64,000 nucleotides of DNA from Gavia stellata (lineage: Eukaryota > Chordata > Aves > Gaviiformes > Gaviidae). The translations under genes and the position numbers were made by a program. This document shows positions 48,221 through 60,751 of this stretch, piece after piece. The stretch covers positions 70,958,888-71,022,887 of the forward strand of contig NC_082596.1 in the NCBI RefSeq assembly GCF_030936135.1, read 5' to 3'. Every line of letters starts with the position of its first letter. The first letter of the stretch is position 1. Below the pieces are notes generated by a model, which had not been told where the DNA came from, made no database searches, and saw only the letters and a program-made list of their open reading frames with translations.

Positions 48221-48620
48221 CTTTAATGAGTAGAAATCAGCAAGTAAAGGGGCCTTCCAGTGACAAACCAGAAGACCTTCAACCTAAGCAAAGCAAAGTA
48301 TTTTTCAGTCTGGAGAGGTTTAAAACAAAATCTTACTTTCCGTATAGAGGTAGAATAAAAAAACACCCCATAAAAATGACATAAATTATAGAAAAGAGAA
48401 ATACATAAATAAATGCTCTGAAGAGATAATCTATTTCTCTTATAAATGAAACTATGTGGGAGAAAATATTTCAGAGAAACTATTGGGGTTGTATGTTTTT
48501 ATTACCTGTTGTTCGTAATATTCTGAGATACAAAAAAATTGGTTTGTAGACCTGTTTTCTCCATACTGGCACTGTATTATTTTGGGGGGGGGTTGTTGGT
48601 TTTTTTTCTTGCCTCCAAAG

Positions 48621-48800
48621 ACATTGGAACAGGCTACCCAGGGAGGTGGTGGAGTCACCATCCCTGGAGGTTTTTAAAAGACTTGTAGATGAGGTGCTTA
48701 GGGACATGGTTTAGTGGTGGACTTAGGAGTGTTAGTTTAATGGTTGGACTTGATGATCTTACAGGTCTTTTCCAACCTAAATGATTCTATGATTCTATGA
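48621..48800 (+). mobile_element. CR1 LINE 3' end, 5'-truncated
   Basis: The 180 bases read like the CR1 3' untranslated end. They start at the conserved block ending in GGGAGGTGGTGGAGTCACC, run through GGTTGGACTTGATGATCTT and end with ATGATTCTATGATTCTATGA, the diagnostic microsatellite-like CR1 tail. Heavy 5' truncation is typical of this family. Confidence 0.92.
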
Positions 48801-51800
48801 AAGACAATCCTCAGGCTAGAATCCTACATCTGAAGAAAAATATACTCACAGATTTGTTGGAGTCCAGAGGAGGGCAAGAATGAAAATTAGGAAGCTGAAA
48901 GGATTTGCTTGCAAGACAAGATTAAAAAAAGTTACTTACCCTGACTAAGTAATGATCAAGGTGAAACATATTAATTCTTTATAAATATTTAAATAGTATG
49001 AATCCTTAAGAGTGAGAGGAATTAATTAACAATAGGTAAAGGAGTACTGGGATATTTGAAAGGTTGTAAATCGTCTAAAAATATGTAGACTGGATTATTT
49101 ATTGTACAGAAAAAAATACAAATTCTTCAAAGAAAATGAAGAAAAAATATTGCCTGCATACGTAAAATTATATTGGACTAAAGTTTGGCTCTTGAAGCTG
49201 AATTATTTTCTTTACTGTTATTTCCACTAAAAATGCACAACTGCATAGAGAGGTTCCATTGTGCAAAACTGGGAGACAAACAGAAAAGCCTTGCATTCAG
49301 GCTCTTTTTTTCTTCCTTTTCTAGTTTTCCTCCACAGTTTGTAGGTATATTCTGAAACCTAAATACTGACTTGTTATCACTAGTAGGAGAGTTTGCAGAG
49401 CACAGCAACATCTCTGATTACATGTAAAAAAGGAGGAGCAAGCAGAAAAGATTCTCTGAATGTATTCTTTCCTACTCAGTCACTATTGAATCGTTCCCCA
49501 AACTGAGGAAATGATCAATTATTAGCCTACAGAATTATCTTTCCTTATGTTCCCAATCACTGATTGGAGAGTCTCATTTATTTTCAGAAAAAAACCAGGT
49601 TTTTTTCTGGTAGCCCCCAGAAAGAAATCCCATCTTCACACTGACTCCAGAATCTACCACTTGCCCGTACCTTTACTCCCTTACTAAACACTTTATACAA
49701 AAATGAGAAAAGTTTCAGATTTGTATGAGGACTTAGGGCCCTCTACAGCCTTTTAATTTCACAGCCTATAGCTGACTTGTTTTCTGTTATCACTCTTAAT
49801 TGAATAAACAGAGGAGGGGCATTGCCTTTATTTAAGATGCAAAAAAGTTCCCATTACAGAAGGCTTTTTCAGTAATAGTAATTTCTGCCAATCTCTTAAC
49901 ATTTCAGTCTGAAATTGCCCATGCAGAGTCAGATCGTTTTATCCTAGTTGCTGGAGGAGAGAATTTCAGCAAAGATAACACAGATGATTCCAAGAGTCAG
50001 ATGAGCAAAATTACCATGCTGCTTATTCCAGCTCCTCCATTCAGTCATGGTGTCAGAGGACATGCTGCTGTAGCTGACATTCTTCTCAGAAGGCAGGAAA
50101 AAGCTCTTGATCTGGCCCCCACCATCACTAGTTCAACCTCGCTAAGGTAAATTTTAATGGTCTCTTGATGGTCATTACCAGGAAGTGGTCCCACAGTTTA
50201 CTGGGACTTGCCCTGTTGGCACATGCCATCCACAGGGTCATCCAAAACTCAGGGTGCTGCTCTCCTTTTTTTTTGTTTCTATCTAGGCCACTTGGGAGAA
50301 GGTTGTCTTTGTCCCATTACCTGAGTAGCTCCATGGCTGGTAGGTAGCTGGCCTCTACCAAAATTGCCCTTCTACTCTTCTAATGTCAAAAACCTGCTAT
50401 GATGCAGCCACCAGCTCGCTCCAACCTATTTTATTCTACTGACCCCAGGAGTGGCCAGCAGTCATCCATAATCTGCCACTATTATCTTGCCAACTAGTCA
50501 ATGAGCTTTCTAAGCCTTCTGCCTTGCGCATAGGTTCTCCACTAGCAGTAAAGTTCTGTATCAGAAAATGTTTGTTCAAGACATTAAAAAATACTCTCTT
50601 TCCTTTCAAGCACCAGACAGGAGCCCTCTAGATACCTGGTGCACACATGGCTGTTTGGAAAAGAAGGCCAGGTTACAAAGCAGTACTGTAATGGCAAGAG
50701 CATGAGGGCAGGCAAGGTTTGAGCTGTCAGGGCTATGCTGATCGTAGGACAGTACTTGAGTGTAAGCTCATTGCCAGCTTATATCCAGACTTGGCCTTCT
50801 TCTACAGTGCAACTAGCTGACACACTATGTAGCATTTTGGAATACAAATTGACACACAAGGGTTGAAAATGATCCTGAGGAGGATGTGCAAGGTTTGTGC
50901 TCAGCAACAGCCTCAGACTGGAACTAGCTCATCAGTCAACAGACACAGTCAAAAGAATCTGGCACACAAGTCCAAAGGCTTGGGTGGCATTTCCAAGAGG
51001 AATGACTGGTAACAAGTAGCTTCACAAAACTTCTTAAAAAATCAATGTTGAATCCATGTTCCCACTGAATAAAAACTATCTGTAAAATAGAGCACTTTGT
51101 AGAACATTGTTCACAAAAAGGTTCAGTCAGTCTTGCCTTTTTGTATCAGTGTGACCTGTGATTTTTTTTTTTTTCTGGTTCTCAGTAAGTATTACTAAAG
51201 CAAGCAGGAGGGAGGAAGCGCTGATATTACAATGGATATGTCTTCAATAAAATGTAATTCATAGCCAGATGTATGTCACTCAAGGTCATGAATCCAAGAC
51301 TGTAAAATCCAGTGAAATCGCAAATCTTACCAAATCTGCTTATATTAAGGGCAAAGAGCATTTCATATGTAAGACAAACAAGATGGATTAGAAATCAGAA
51401 TGATACAAGATGCAAAGCTGCATGTCTTCTTTGAGAAGTGAAACTGCTTGTTATTGGCACACATTGTATTTACACATCTTGCAGAATGTCCCCAATCTGT
51501 ATCTTTCTCCATTACCATCTTCCTTGTCTTGTTCTTGTCTTACTATTTTCCAATGGGAAGGTATTTATACATTTCAGTCTTTTTTGATCTCTTAGAACTA
51601 AATTTGCCATAATTTTTTTTCTTTTTTAGTACATCATAACCTTCTAAAATTAATTACAAAAATAGCGATAAAACCAGTAAGGGAAATACTAATAGCAAAG
51701 AAGACTGTGTATTTCCAATACACACCTATCAAAATGCAGTCAGTCTTTGCAAATCACATCTTAAAAGTTATACTGTAGACTGTGAAGTTTCTTTATGAGC

Positions 51801-54800
51801 AATAAAAAGGAAAGTGTGATGCTTTATATCAGTGAAAAACTGTTACTGGACCAGCTATGCAATGACAAGGTTTTAAAATGGATTTATTTTTTGCCCCTTC
51901 CTCTGGAAAAACAGAACAATTTTAACCACTGTTTAGATTGAGATAGATTATCACATTAGTAGCCACTGGTCTTGCTGGAGAAGCAGAATGACAAGAGGAA
52001 TTGTACTGCTTTCAGAGGCTAGAGGTATCTTATGTGCAAGATGGACAGGATGGGTGGGATTCAGTTACCTGAACATTGTCACCTCATGCTATCTGAGATG
52101 CCCCAGGGCAGCCACAATATCTGCATGGGGCTGGCAGGTCTGAGGTAGGACTTCAGGGAGGTCCACTCCCTTACAAACCAGCAAGTGGAGGCCAGGCAGG
52201 CTTAAAATGTCAGAGCCAATACCAAAAATGATACCTGACACTCCTGTTCAGGCAGTTGAATCTTCCCCTCCTCCTTGAGTATTCATTAGCTTGCCCTCCT
52301 TAGAGTGCCTGGGGCTGTAGCTCGCCTTTCACTCCATTCCTACTAGAAAAAGGAATTTCTCCAGAGATTTTATTGAAACTGAGCTTTGCACCCCAAGATT
52401 TTGATTCCCCAATTATTCAGCTGGGAAAGGATTGAAAAGATTTTCTGTTTCCTTTCTTCCTCTTTAGGAGTTCACAGAAATTATGGGATGCACTAGCTGG
52501 GTCTTCACACCTCACTTCTGGCCACCATGGCGGAATACAAGGGAACCCCTCCTGGAGGCATTAGGGTTTGCTAAAAGTTTTTGATCTCTTTTTGAATTAA
52601 ATGCCTAAGACACATGACCTCTCACAAAATAAATAAAAACTACTGAAATCTTTGCCATCTTATAACATCAGTCAGTGGTGAGTGCTCTCAGTTAGGAGGT
52701 GAAAAACCTGCTCCGAGATACCTATTAATTTGGAAACAAGGAGCTCAATCCAGTTCTCCTACCGGCCAGGAGACCGCCTGCAGCAGAAAGCCATTGAAGA
52801 ATTGCAGGTGCAGCCTTCCCAGGCTTGACAGAGCTGTTCCATCTCATGTTAATAATTAAATATTCATTGGAGCATGGACCAGAACCTGACTCTCCCACTT
52901 CCCAGGTGATAGCCCTAATTACATGCCTATGTCATCAATCTCTGTCTCTGCTGTAATGAATTGTCATTATTTGTATATACTGGAAGAGTTTTAACAGGAG
53001 ACAGCTCTCCTCCCTCTTCCCCTCCCTTCTGAATATCTGACAGCCAAGAGATTGAAGCACTCCTTCTGGCACAGATGAAGAGCTGGTTTCAAGTCTTTCC
53101 TCTGAATTACACAGACTAATGAATCTGAGAAGAGGTGCATGCAGAATAGCCATAGTCACTGCAAGGTAGCCCTTGAAGACTCTTCCTTTCGCTGTGCTGA
53201 GGGAGACTGAATGTGGTAGGAATTTGACTGAGGTCATTATGAAGGACTCTGACCAGGTTGGCTGTGTGTATGCGTTTGTGCATGCCCATTAGCCACTGAC
53301 TGATTTAACAATCTTTCTAGTTCCTTAAGACTAGAGTTGTGTACCAAAAGGAATGCACGGATGCTTAAGTCTCTTCGCACATCTAGCCCTTCTTATCTAC
53401 AGGATTACCTGTGGAGGTATGCATTGCTTCAAATAGTTTTCTAATGAAAGATAGTATCAATAATCAATATACTAGCTCTATGCTCCTCTCCTTCAGGTGT
53501 TATTACACAGCCCTTGCCACTGACTTGAACAATATAAAGATTTCACATTAAGACTCACACAAAAGATCCTTCAGACTCTATAATCACATATTGCCTCTCC
53601 AGGGCATTTTCTACAATGCAATACCATATTTTCATATCCATTACTCACATTCTCTATAATACTTTCAGCACTAACACTGTTGAAATTGCTTGTGCAGCCT
53701 TTAAATAGGCTGTTTTTACTACACTAAGTAGGTGTTTCCCCAGAGTTTTCCATAGCTAGATGCTTCCTGAAATGCAGCGCAAGAGAATTCCTTTATCACA
53801 ACTTAAAAGTCTGTTAATGCTTACCTTTTCTTTAGGAAAACAAATGAGGTTAGAACTGATACACTTAGCGCTATATATAATAGACTCACTAGTTCTGTGC
53901 ACCCTCTGTGTGTGCAGAATTACTAACTCTACAGTGTAGAAAAGCTTTTTCTATTACACTCCAGTCAAAAGAGAACATGGATTTTTTTTACATGACATCT
54001 TTACACATTAACCTCTTTAATATTGTAGCCCCTTGCTTCAGTGTCTGAGTGCTTTGCCAAGTCAAGCTGCAGCAGGGGCCAATGCAGTTCCCACGTGACT
54101 AGTAGAGGCAAGGGACAGAAAATGAGCTTTACCCTTTGCACAGCTGATCACATACTGGGGCATGATCCTTCTTGCCCCACCATACACTAGCCAGGACAAG
54201 GCTCCCACTCGCCAGCTGCTGCATGGTGTCACAGATCCCCTTCAGCGATCTGCATCTGCCTCCTGTGATCAAGATGCCAAGGAGAAACTGCAACGCTGTG
54301 CTGTGGATACCCAGACTCCAAGTGCTGCCACAAGGAGCTGGAGACTACTGTGCGCTTATCCCTTCTGTAAATCTGCACCTGCAAATATTGACTGAATTCT
54401 ATTATAGATAACATGCCCATAGCCAATCCATGCCCATACCATCTCTCTTTGGTCCTTCCCTGTTGCATCTATCATGTTTATTTTAAAAGTAATTACTATG
54501 TAAGGCAGCAGTAATGAAAACATTGCTTTATAAAATCCGTTCAAAACTGTAATTTTGAAAATGGTCCCATGTAAATCTTTTGCACTCCAGTTGTGCTTTT
54601 GCTAACAGCAGTTACAGCAGTGTCACTCCAGCGAGTTATTTGGGATTACTCTTAACTTCACCCCAACAGAAGTGACAGGAGAATCAGGCTTTCTGAATCA
54701 GGCTTTAACACACTCAGGGTCAGAAAAACACTGAAAGCAAACCTGAATTTCTGCCTTCATCCCAGCATGGTCTTTGTAAATCCAGAGAGATGTGCAGCAG

Positions 54801-57800
54801 GACAGTGTATATTGATTCACAAGGTCTTATGGGGCCAAGGAGAAAGTTTCACCTGCAGCTGGGTATGAGGGAGGGAATGGCACACTGCTAGAGCTTGGAT
54901 CACAGTGTTTCTACAGCAGGAAAGATGGGAAAAGCAGTGAGAACATCTATTAGGACTCAAGTGTGCTTTCTGAAATACAGCTACAAGCACTATTGATTTC
55001 ATCTCCTTTCATCCATACAGGAGAAAGACGAACTTCACCTCTGCTTATCATTGCTTTAATAATTAAGAGACTAAAAGCCTAGCTGTGATCTCCCATATAT
55101 AAGTAAGAAAACATGATGAAAAATATGATGAAAAAGGGAAGGGAATAATGTTGGCTGAGCAGTTGACTTGGCTACTGTGCAGAACATACTTGTACATCTG
55201 TTTTATCACATTATTATTATTGTGGTGGCTTGCCATGCCATCTAGCAGGGACTCAGGGAACTACCAGTTCTAGGGAAGAGGTGAAAAGGTAACACAAAAG
55301 CAAGACAAGGAAAAAAGTTCTGGAATATATATTTACCAACAGTAAATATAAGCATTTGCATTTTTCACATAAAACAATTTCTGAATGAAGAGTAGCTTCT
55401 ACAAAAAATACCTTTTACCTTTAATTCTGTAATACAGACTGAGCACTTTCACAAGTACTATACATTGTGTATGAAAATATTTTTTTTCTACTTCTAAATG
55501 TCTCATGTTTGCTCATTTTTTCTAATATTAACAAAGAAAATCTGCAACTGGCTTTCCATACATCATGCAGCATTACTATTTCACCTCTGTTGTGTTCATT
55601 TTCTTAATCCCTTCTCTGAATTTTTTTCTGGTGCTTCTTTGAGTTGAACCCCTCATGCTTCTAGACCAATACTGAAACTGCACTCACAGTGGTTTGTGAA
55701 CATCATCAATGACCAGATAAACTACACACCAACATCTGTCTAATGTGGTTGCACTTTACTCCTTACTGGCATGCAAAAATGGCTTGATAGACTTTCTTTT
55801 TTTAAAGGGGTAATATGCTATTTTTTAAGTTAAAGTCAGTTCCCATCCAAGAAATTACTAACCCCCACCAGATACACCAAATCAAAACAGTACATTAAGG
55901 CAAACTTCATCACTTCAACTTCCTACTTGAAGACTGTATTTTATACTGCATAGAAAAAATCATATTTCGGTTCTCTTTTTAAGCATTTTCTGAAGCAGGA
56001 AAGTTAAATGACAAACATTTTATTTGTTCTTAATATAAAGCTACAGACATTCTATCACTTGGCCACACAGGCAAAGCCTTTCCCAACCTGTAAATACACC
56101 ATACTATGTTTGCCCCAAGCAACTCCTAAAAGGACACAAGAATACCCCTAGTGCTGCCCCTCTACCTTTCACTGGAAGCCCAAGCCTCTGGCATTCTATA
56201 GACATTGATAATGTTGACATTTCTCCTTCATTTTACCTCCTTCTTCCTCAATTTCTATTGTATTTATCTTCCCTCTCTCGCATGAATGCTTTACACTCCA
56301 CACCTTTATCCCATATGCCTTTTCTCCTCACTTTAGCAGTTTTCTTTTGCTTCCTCTTGCAACACACAGCAGATCCTACCAAAATGTGGTTATGAGCGCT
56401 CTTGCAAACAGAAGCACTTTGGCTGCATTCTCCCCATTGCAGCTATCAGGATCACACAGACAGACAGTTCAGAGAAAAAAATCTGGACAAGCCAATATCT
56501 GCTGTTGATTCCACCACTGTGCTTCCTCCAGTCCCTTCATCCAACAGAATGGGCTGATAGGGAAAACAAGGACACAAGCTCTGGCTAAAAGACCCAGTAC
56601 GTGACTCCAGCCTCACCCAGCCCTGCTGTTGGCCATGGACCTACTTCTTTTTGGTCCCCCTGTGAAGACAGGGGCATCAGTCCCTAGAGTGTGCATCAAG
56701 TGTGTCATGCTGATGCCTGGCAGACCCTGTATCTGCAGCCACATCTCTTGGCATACCACCTAGAAATGCCAGGGTCTCTACCCATCCTGACCCTGCATCT
56801 GTGGTGTTCTGGTTGCCAGTTCATTCCATTTGAAAACATACATATGGGAATTAGAGATAGGACCCTTGGCCATGGCAACACTCTCCAAGAGACAGAGAAA
56901 TATGGTTTTCTCCCTGGCACTGAAGGAACCCTGCTAGACATGAGGGAGAAGGGGAATCCGGTTGTTGGGTCATCTTTGTCCCTTTCAGCATATGGGAAAT
57001 CTTTAAATCCTACTACTCATGCGCCCCCCAGGATACTCATCTCCCAGCCCAACCCTCCCATTGGGCTGTACCAACCTCACTCTCTGCTACCTGCTCTCCT
57101 GCCATTACAAGTTACAGACAATATACTGGTTGGAACACGGTGTCAGAGGGTCTGAGTCTTCACTGACAATACCAGGACTCTCTCTAAAAGCTGCATTATT
57201 CCTGTGAAAAATTCAGTGATTTTCTTCTAAATCCTAGGGCACATTTGGAGCAACTGGTTTTGGTCTAGGGAGAAGGCCAGACTCGCAAAGGACTTGCACC
57301 CCTTTCTTTCATGATGCAGTCTAACAAGTCAGTGTAGGTACTGTCTCACGTTTCTTGGAAAAGCACCACTGAACAGCACCTGTTGCCTCCTTGGATGATT
57401 ACAGAGTGTCAGGCACTGCCGGGAGGGCTTCACTGGTATCCATCTCTTGTTTAATTGCTTTGGACTTTTTAGCCTTGTTCCCATCCCTCCTTTTTCAGTT
57501 ATCTTCCGTAACAACCAGTTGATTGTCTTCTTCTGTAGCCCTGTATCATTTTCTCTCGCAGTCATCTTTCTTCCAAGCCAGAGTCACAATCTGTTTAGTT
57601 TTGCTTCAAGCAGAATTTCTTTACCTCTGATCAGTGCTGCTGTGAGATGCCTTGACACAGGGTTCTGCAGACACTGTATGTTTACACAAGTTCAAAAATG
57701 GATTGAACAAAGTGAGAAAAAAATCTGTCTAGTGCTACTAATTACAAAGATATGACATCAGGAAATCCCTGAGCTACGTGAGTGAAGCATCACTACACAT

Positions 57801-57954
57801 AGCCTAGCATCTTTCCTGGGCATCCACCATTCTCAGGTGTCACAGACAGGTTGCTAGGTCTTTGGTCTGTCCCATCAAGGCAGTTCCTGTATTTTTATGT
57901 CTTAGTCTCTACTTTCTCTAGTTTTATAAACATCTTTTCAGAGGGGAATGGGGA
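48801..57954. other. Gene-poor AT-rich intergenic region
   Basis: No gene, RNA gene or mobile element is confidently recognised. Small T runs occur (for example about 51162-51175). The longest ORF, 56691-57155 on the + strand (154 codons), lacks any domain, has no splice or promoter support and is treated as chance. Confidence 0.5.
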
Positions 57955-58690
57955 GTAACAATAATTGCTGGCAGTACTCCAGAGACAAGTGCATTATATT
58001 TTATATGGGGTCATAATGATTTTTCAGTTTTCGTTCCTATTCCTTCATTAATCATTTTTAGATTTACCTACTTTGCATCACTAAGCACATAATCAAATTT
58101 TTAACAAATTATCCACAACTTCAATGTTCTTCCTTGCATAGATTCCTCCCTTGTCTGCATTATTTTACATTTACCAATATTGAATTCCTAAACCATTTTA
58201 CAATTCAGCTAATCTGTATCCTGAAATTCTTCTGCGACTCTTAATTGTTACTGCCCTCAATAATTTTGTATCATAATTTTTTCACAATACTTTTTATCTT
58301 CTTTTCCAGATGATGCATGCATACACTGAATGCTAGTACAGATTCCTGATGTATCCTGTCACAAAACCTGACCTCATATTAACATAACTTTTCCCTTGTT
58401 TCCTGGACAGTTAGTAGTATACAAGAGGACCACACAACAAATTCATTACTCCAGAGGCCTGTAGCGGTGGAACCACCTGAATGCCCCTGGAGCTCCTTTA
58501 AAAGATGTGTACTGTGTTACTTACATATCTCTCTGCCACCAAGGCTAGTTTAGATGATATAGTAAATACTAGAATTATCAGTTCAGCAATTTCTTACTTG
58601 GATTCTTTTAAAACCTTGGGGTGAACCCTTGTTGAAGCAGGCTGTTACATCTAATTTAACAATTTGCTCTATGGTCTCTGAAACTTCCGT
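57955..58690 (-). mobile_element. Second old CR1/L3-like LINE fragment (antisense)
   Basis: The + strand matches the complement of old CR1-type LINE sequence that I recognise from sauropsid genomes. The matching blocks are the CAGTACTCC start, ATTATATTTTATATGG, TTTACCTACTTTGCATCACT, the TAATTTTGTATCAT segment that precedes the RT catalytic box, and the CCTGGAGCTCCTTTAAAA block. Decay is heavy and no ORF survives. It has the same orientation as the copy at 36.2 kb. Confidence 0.7.
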
Positions 58691-59180
58691 TCAAAATTCA
58701 CTTTGCTAGACTCATCCCTTAAAAAAAGCCCACAACCAAACAAAAGTTAGCAAAAAAACCCAAGCCCAGAAAAAGAGGCTCTGACATAGAAATAATGATC
58801 TTCAAAGACTCTGCTTGTACGAATGACCTCTCTTTGATCAAAAATGATCATAATTTTCTATTATACCTTCAAGACCTTTTCTGTATAGGCTATTGATTTC
58901 ATTTTCCTCAGTTTTCACAGAGAATACAGTTAGCTAAGCCTCTTGCAGCAAATGAAAAGAAGCTCTATGGCATATATAAAGGTTACATACACATACCGAC
59001 ACATACTTTTGTCTGTCTATAAGAGCTCTTATTTTATTTTTATATATTTTGCTCACTTGCCTTTCATTCATAACTTTTGCTTCTTTGACATGAAAATTAT
59101 CTTAAATGAAAATGTGAACACAAGTATTATATAACAAATTATCTAATGTTTTGGAAAAATACATATTGGATCATTTTACA
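58691..59180. other. Intergenic, AT-rich
   Basis: No feature is recognised. The left part may still be decayed LINE. It ends where G+C rises at the repeat locus. Confidence 0.4.
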
Positions 59181-59216
59181 AATTGATTTGACTATAGACT
59201 CTCTTGGACCAACAAT

Positions 59217-60250
59217 GTGGCAAGTGGGAGCACGCCCCAGGAAAGGGGCTCTCAGCCCTCACCATCCTCCTCCTTCTCCCACATTTGGGCATCTTTCAGG
59301 CCACAGGCCCTCTGTGCCCAAACCCACCATATTTGGCCACATGCATTGGCCACAGTCACAACTGCCACCACAGCAGCCTCCTGCTGTGACCAGCCATCTC
59401 ACTGCCTGTTACTCAGGACCTATAAAAACAGGGGCCCCTGCAGCTGGTCCACAGTTCACAGAGCTTCCAGGCCCTCGGATGCCAAGCATGCTTGGAAGGA
59501 AGAGGGGCCGGAGCAGCGAGGTGGATGGCTGCCCACCTTTGTGTGGGATGCTGCAGAGCTACTTCCCGCAACCGCAGAGGAGGACGGCACCTCCCAGGAG
59601 GAGGAAGTAGAGGCAGTGGAGGAGGAGGAACATCACCCCTCATGCCATGAGTGCGATTGACCTCTCTTCTCTGATTGATGGCATGCAGCGCATGGCTGTA
59701 GGCCCACTAGGGAACAGTGTGGAGCCCATGCGTGTCTGCCTGCCAGGGAGCAGCCAAAGCATCAAGGCGAGTGGCTGCCCACCTTTCCGTGGGACAGCAC
59801 AGAGATGGTTCCCGCAACTGCCAAAGAGGAAGGCACCTCCCAGGAGCCTGAAGAGGGGTAATTAGCAGAACAGGAACATCACCCCTCGCACTATGAGAGC
59901 CATTGCCCATGTTCATGTGACTGATGTCATCCAGACACAGCTGTGAGAACACAGGGGAACAGCATGGGGCCCTGGTGTGTCTATCTGCTGAGGCACAGTG
60001 GGAGGCCCAGGCATGACAGCCCACCAAAGGATGACATGGAGCCTATGGAGGTGGATCCACCTCAAGAAGAATCATCGATGACAGTGGGTCCACCTGCCAC
60101 AGGGATCACCTGGCAGTACCCCAGCCATCCAGGCCTCTTTGTATGAGATGAAGCCAACAGTGTCGCAGGAGCGCCCAGCCGGATCCCTACCGGCACCTCA
60201 GTCTCCACACCTTCACAATGGGACAATAAAAAACAACAAAAGAATAAAAA
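59217..60250 (+). pseudogene. GC-rich locus with 246-bp coding-like tandem repeat
   Basis: I do not recognise the family. Blocks recur at 59527/59773 (GGCTGCCCACCTTT, 246 apart), 59631/59877 (CATCACCCCT, 246) and 59711/59956 (GGAACAG, 245), so units are 82 codons and the frame is kept. One frame gives GCPPxxGxxQxxFPQ then APPR twice. Another gives WLPTF-WD--E--PATA-E-GTSQE twice, plus acidic HHPS blocks. Copy 2 has EPMRV where a later segment reads EPMEVDPPQEE. Stops at 59608 and 59658 (copy 1) and 59863 (copy 2) break the frames. AATAAA at 60225 and 60243, then TTTTTGT, resemble a transcript end. It is either a decayed gene with internal repeats or a fast-evolving lineage-specific gene. Confidence 0.4.
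59462..59975 (+). repeat. Degenerate 246-bp tandem repeat, about two copies
   Basis: Three independent anchor words recur at 245-246 bp spacing. Similarity is patchy but extends across the unit. A unit length divisible by three suggests duplication inside coding sequence. Confidence 0.75.
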
Positions 60251-60751
60251 TGTTTTTGTCCTCTCTTATTTGGCAGTTTGGTGACTGCATCTGCACTCCT
60301 GTGTCCCTCCTGCTCTCTGTCTTTGAGTAGGAGTCTCTTTCCGGAAACTTTCTGTTTCCATGCCCACCTTAGTGCTTTGGCAGTGCCTTACATTCTGGAT
60401 TTTTTAAGGCTGTAACATCAATAATTTGATAATATTTTTTTAAATGGGGTACAATTATGATCAGAAAAGCCATTGAACCCTAGGATTTTCCTGTTTCCAA
60501 AGATATTAATCTATTAAGAGATTGTAGTGTTTAAAAAGAAAGTTGGTTGATAAGAAATGCCATGAAAAAATACTGTATTTTCCTGCCTGGAGCTGTAAGT
60601 ACTGTCTTTATCTCAATCCATGAGTTTTCCCACTTTTACCCTTCCAATTCGCTCCCCCATCCCACTCAGGGAGGTGTGAGCAAGCGTCTGTGTGGTGCCT
60701 AGTTGCCACCTGGGGTTAAACCATGTAAATAACATGGTACAGTTTATGTGC
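60251..60751. other. Intergenic spacer
   Basis: Moderately AT-rich unique sequence between the repeat locus and the CR1 fragment. No feature is recognised. Confidence 0.45.

Larger units (their letters stand above)
37201..48617. other. Gene-poor AT-rich intergenic region
   Basis: No gene or RNA gene is supported. It may include further decayed LINE sequence at its left end. T-rich simple sequence lies at 37955-37981. Local unique stretches that could be regulatory are listed separately. Confidence 0.5.

Noticed and set aside
56691..57155. 154-codon + strand ORF
   Set aside because: No recognisable motif, no promoter, poly(A) or splice support, and an overlapping minus-strand ORF of similar quality.
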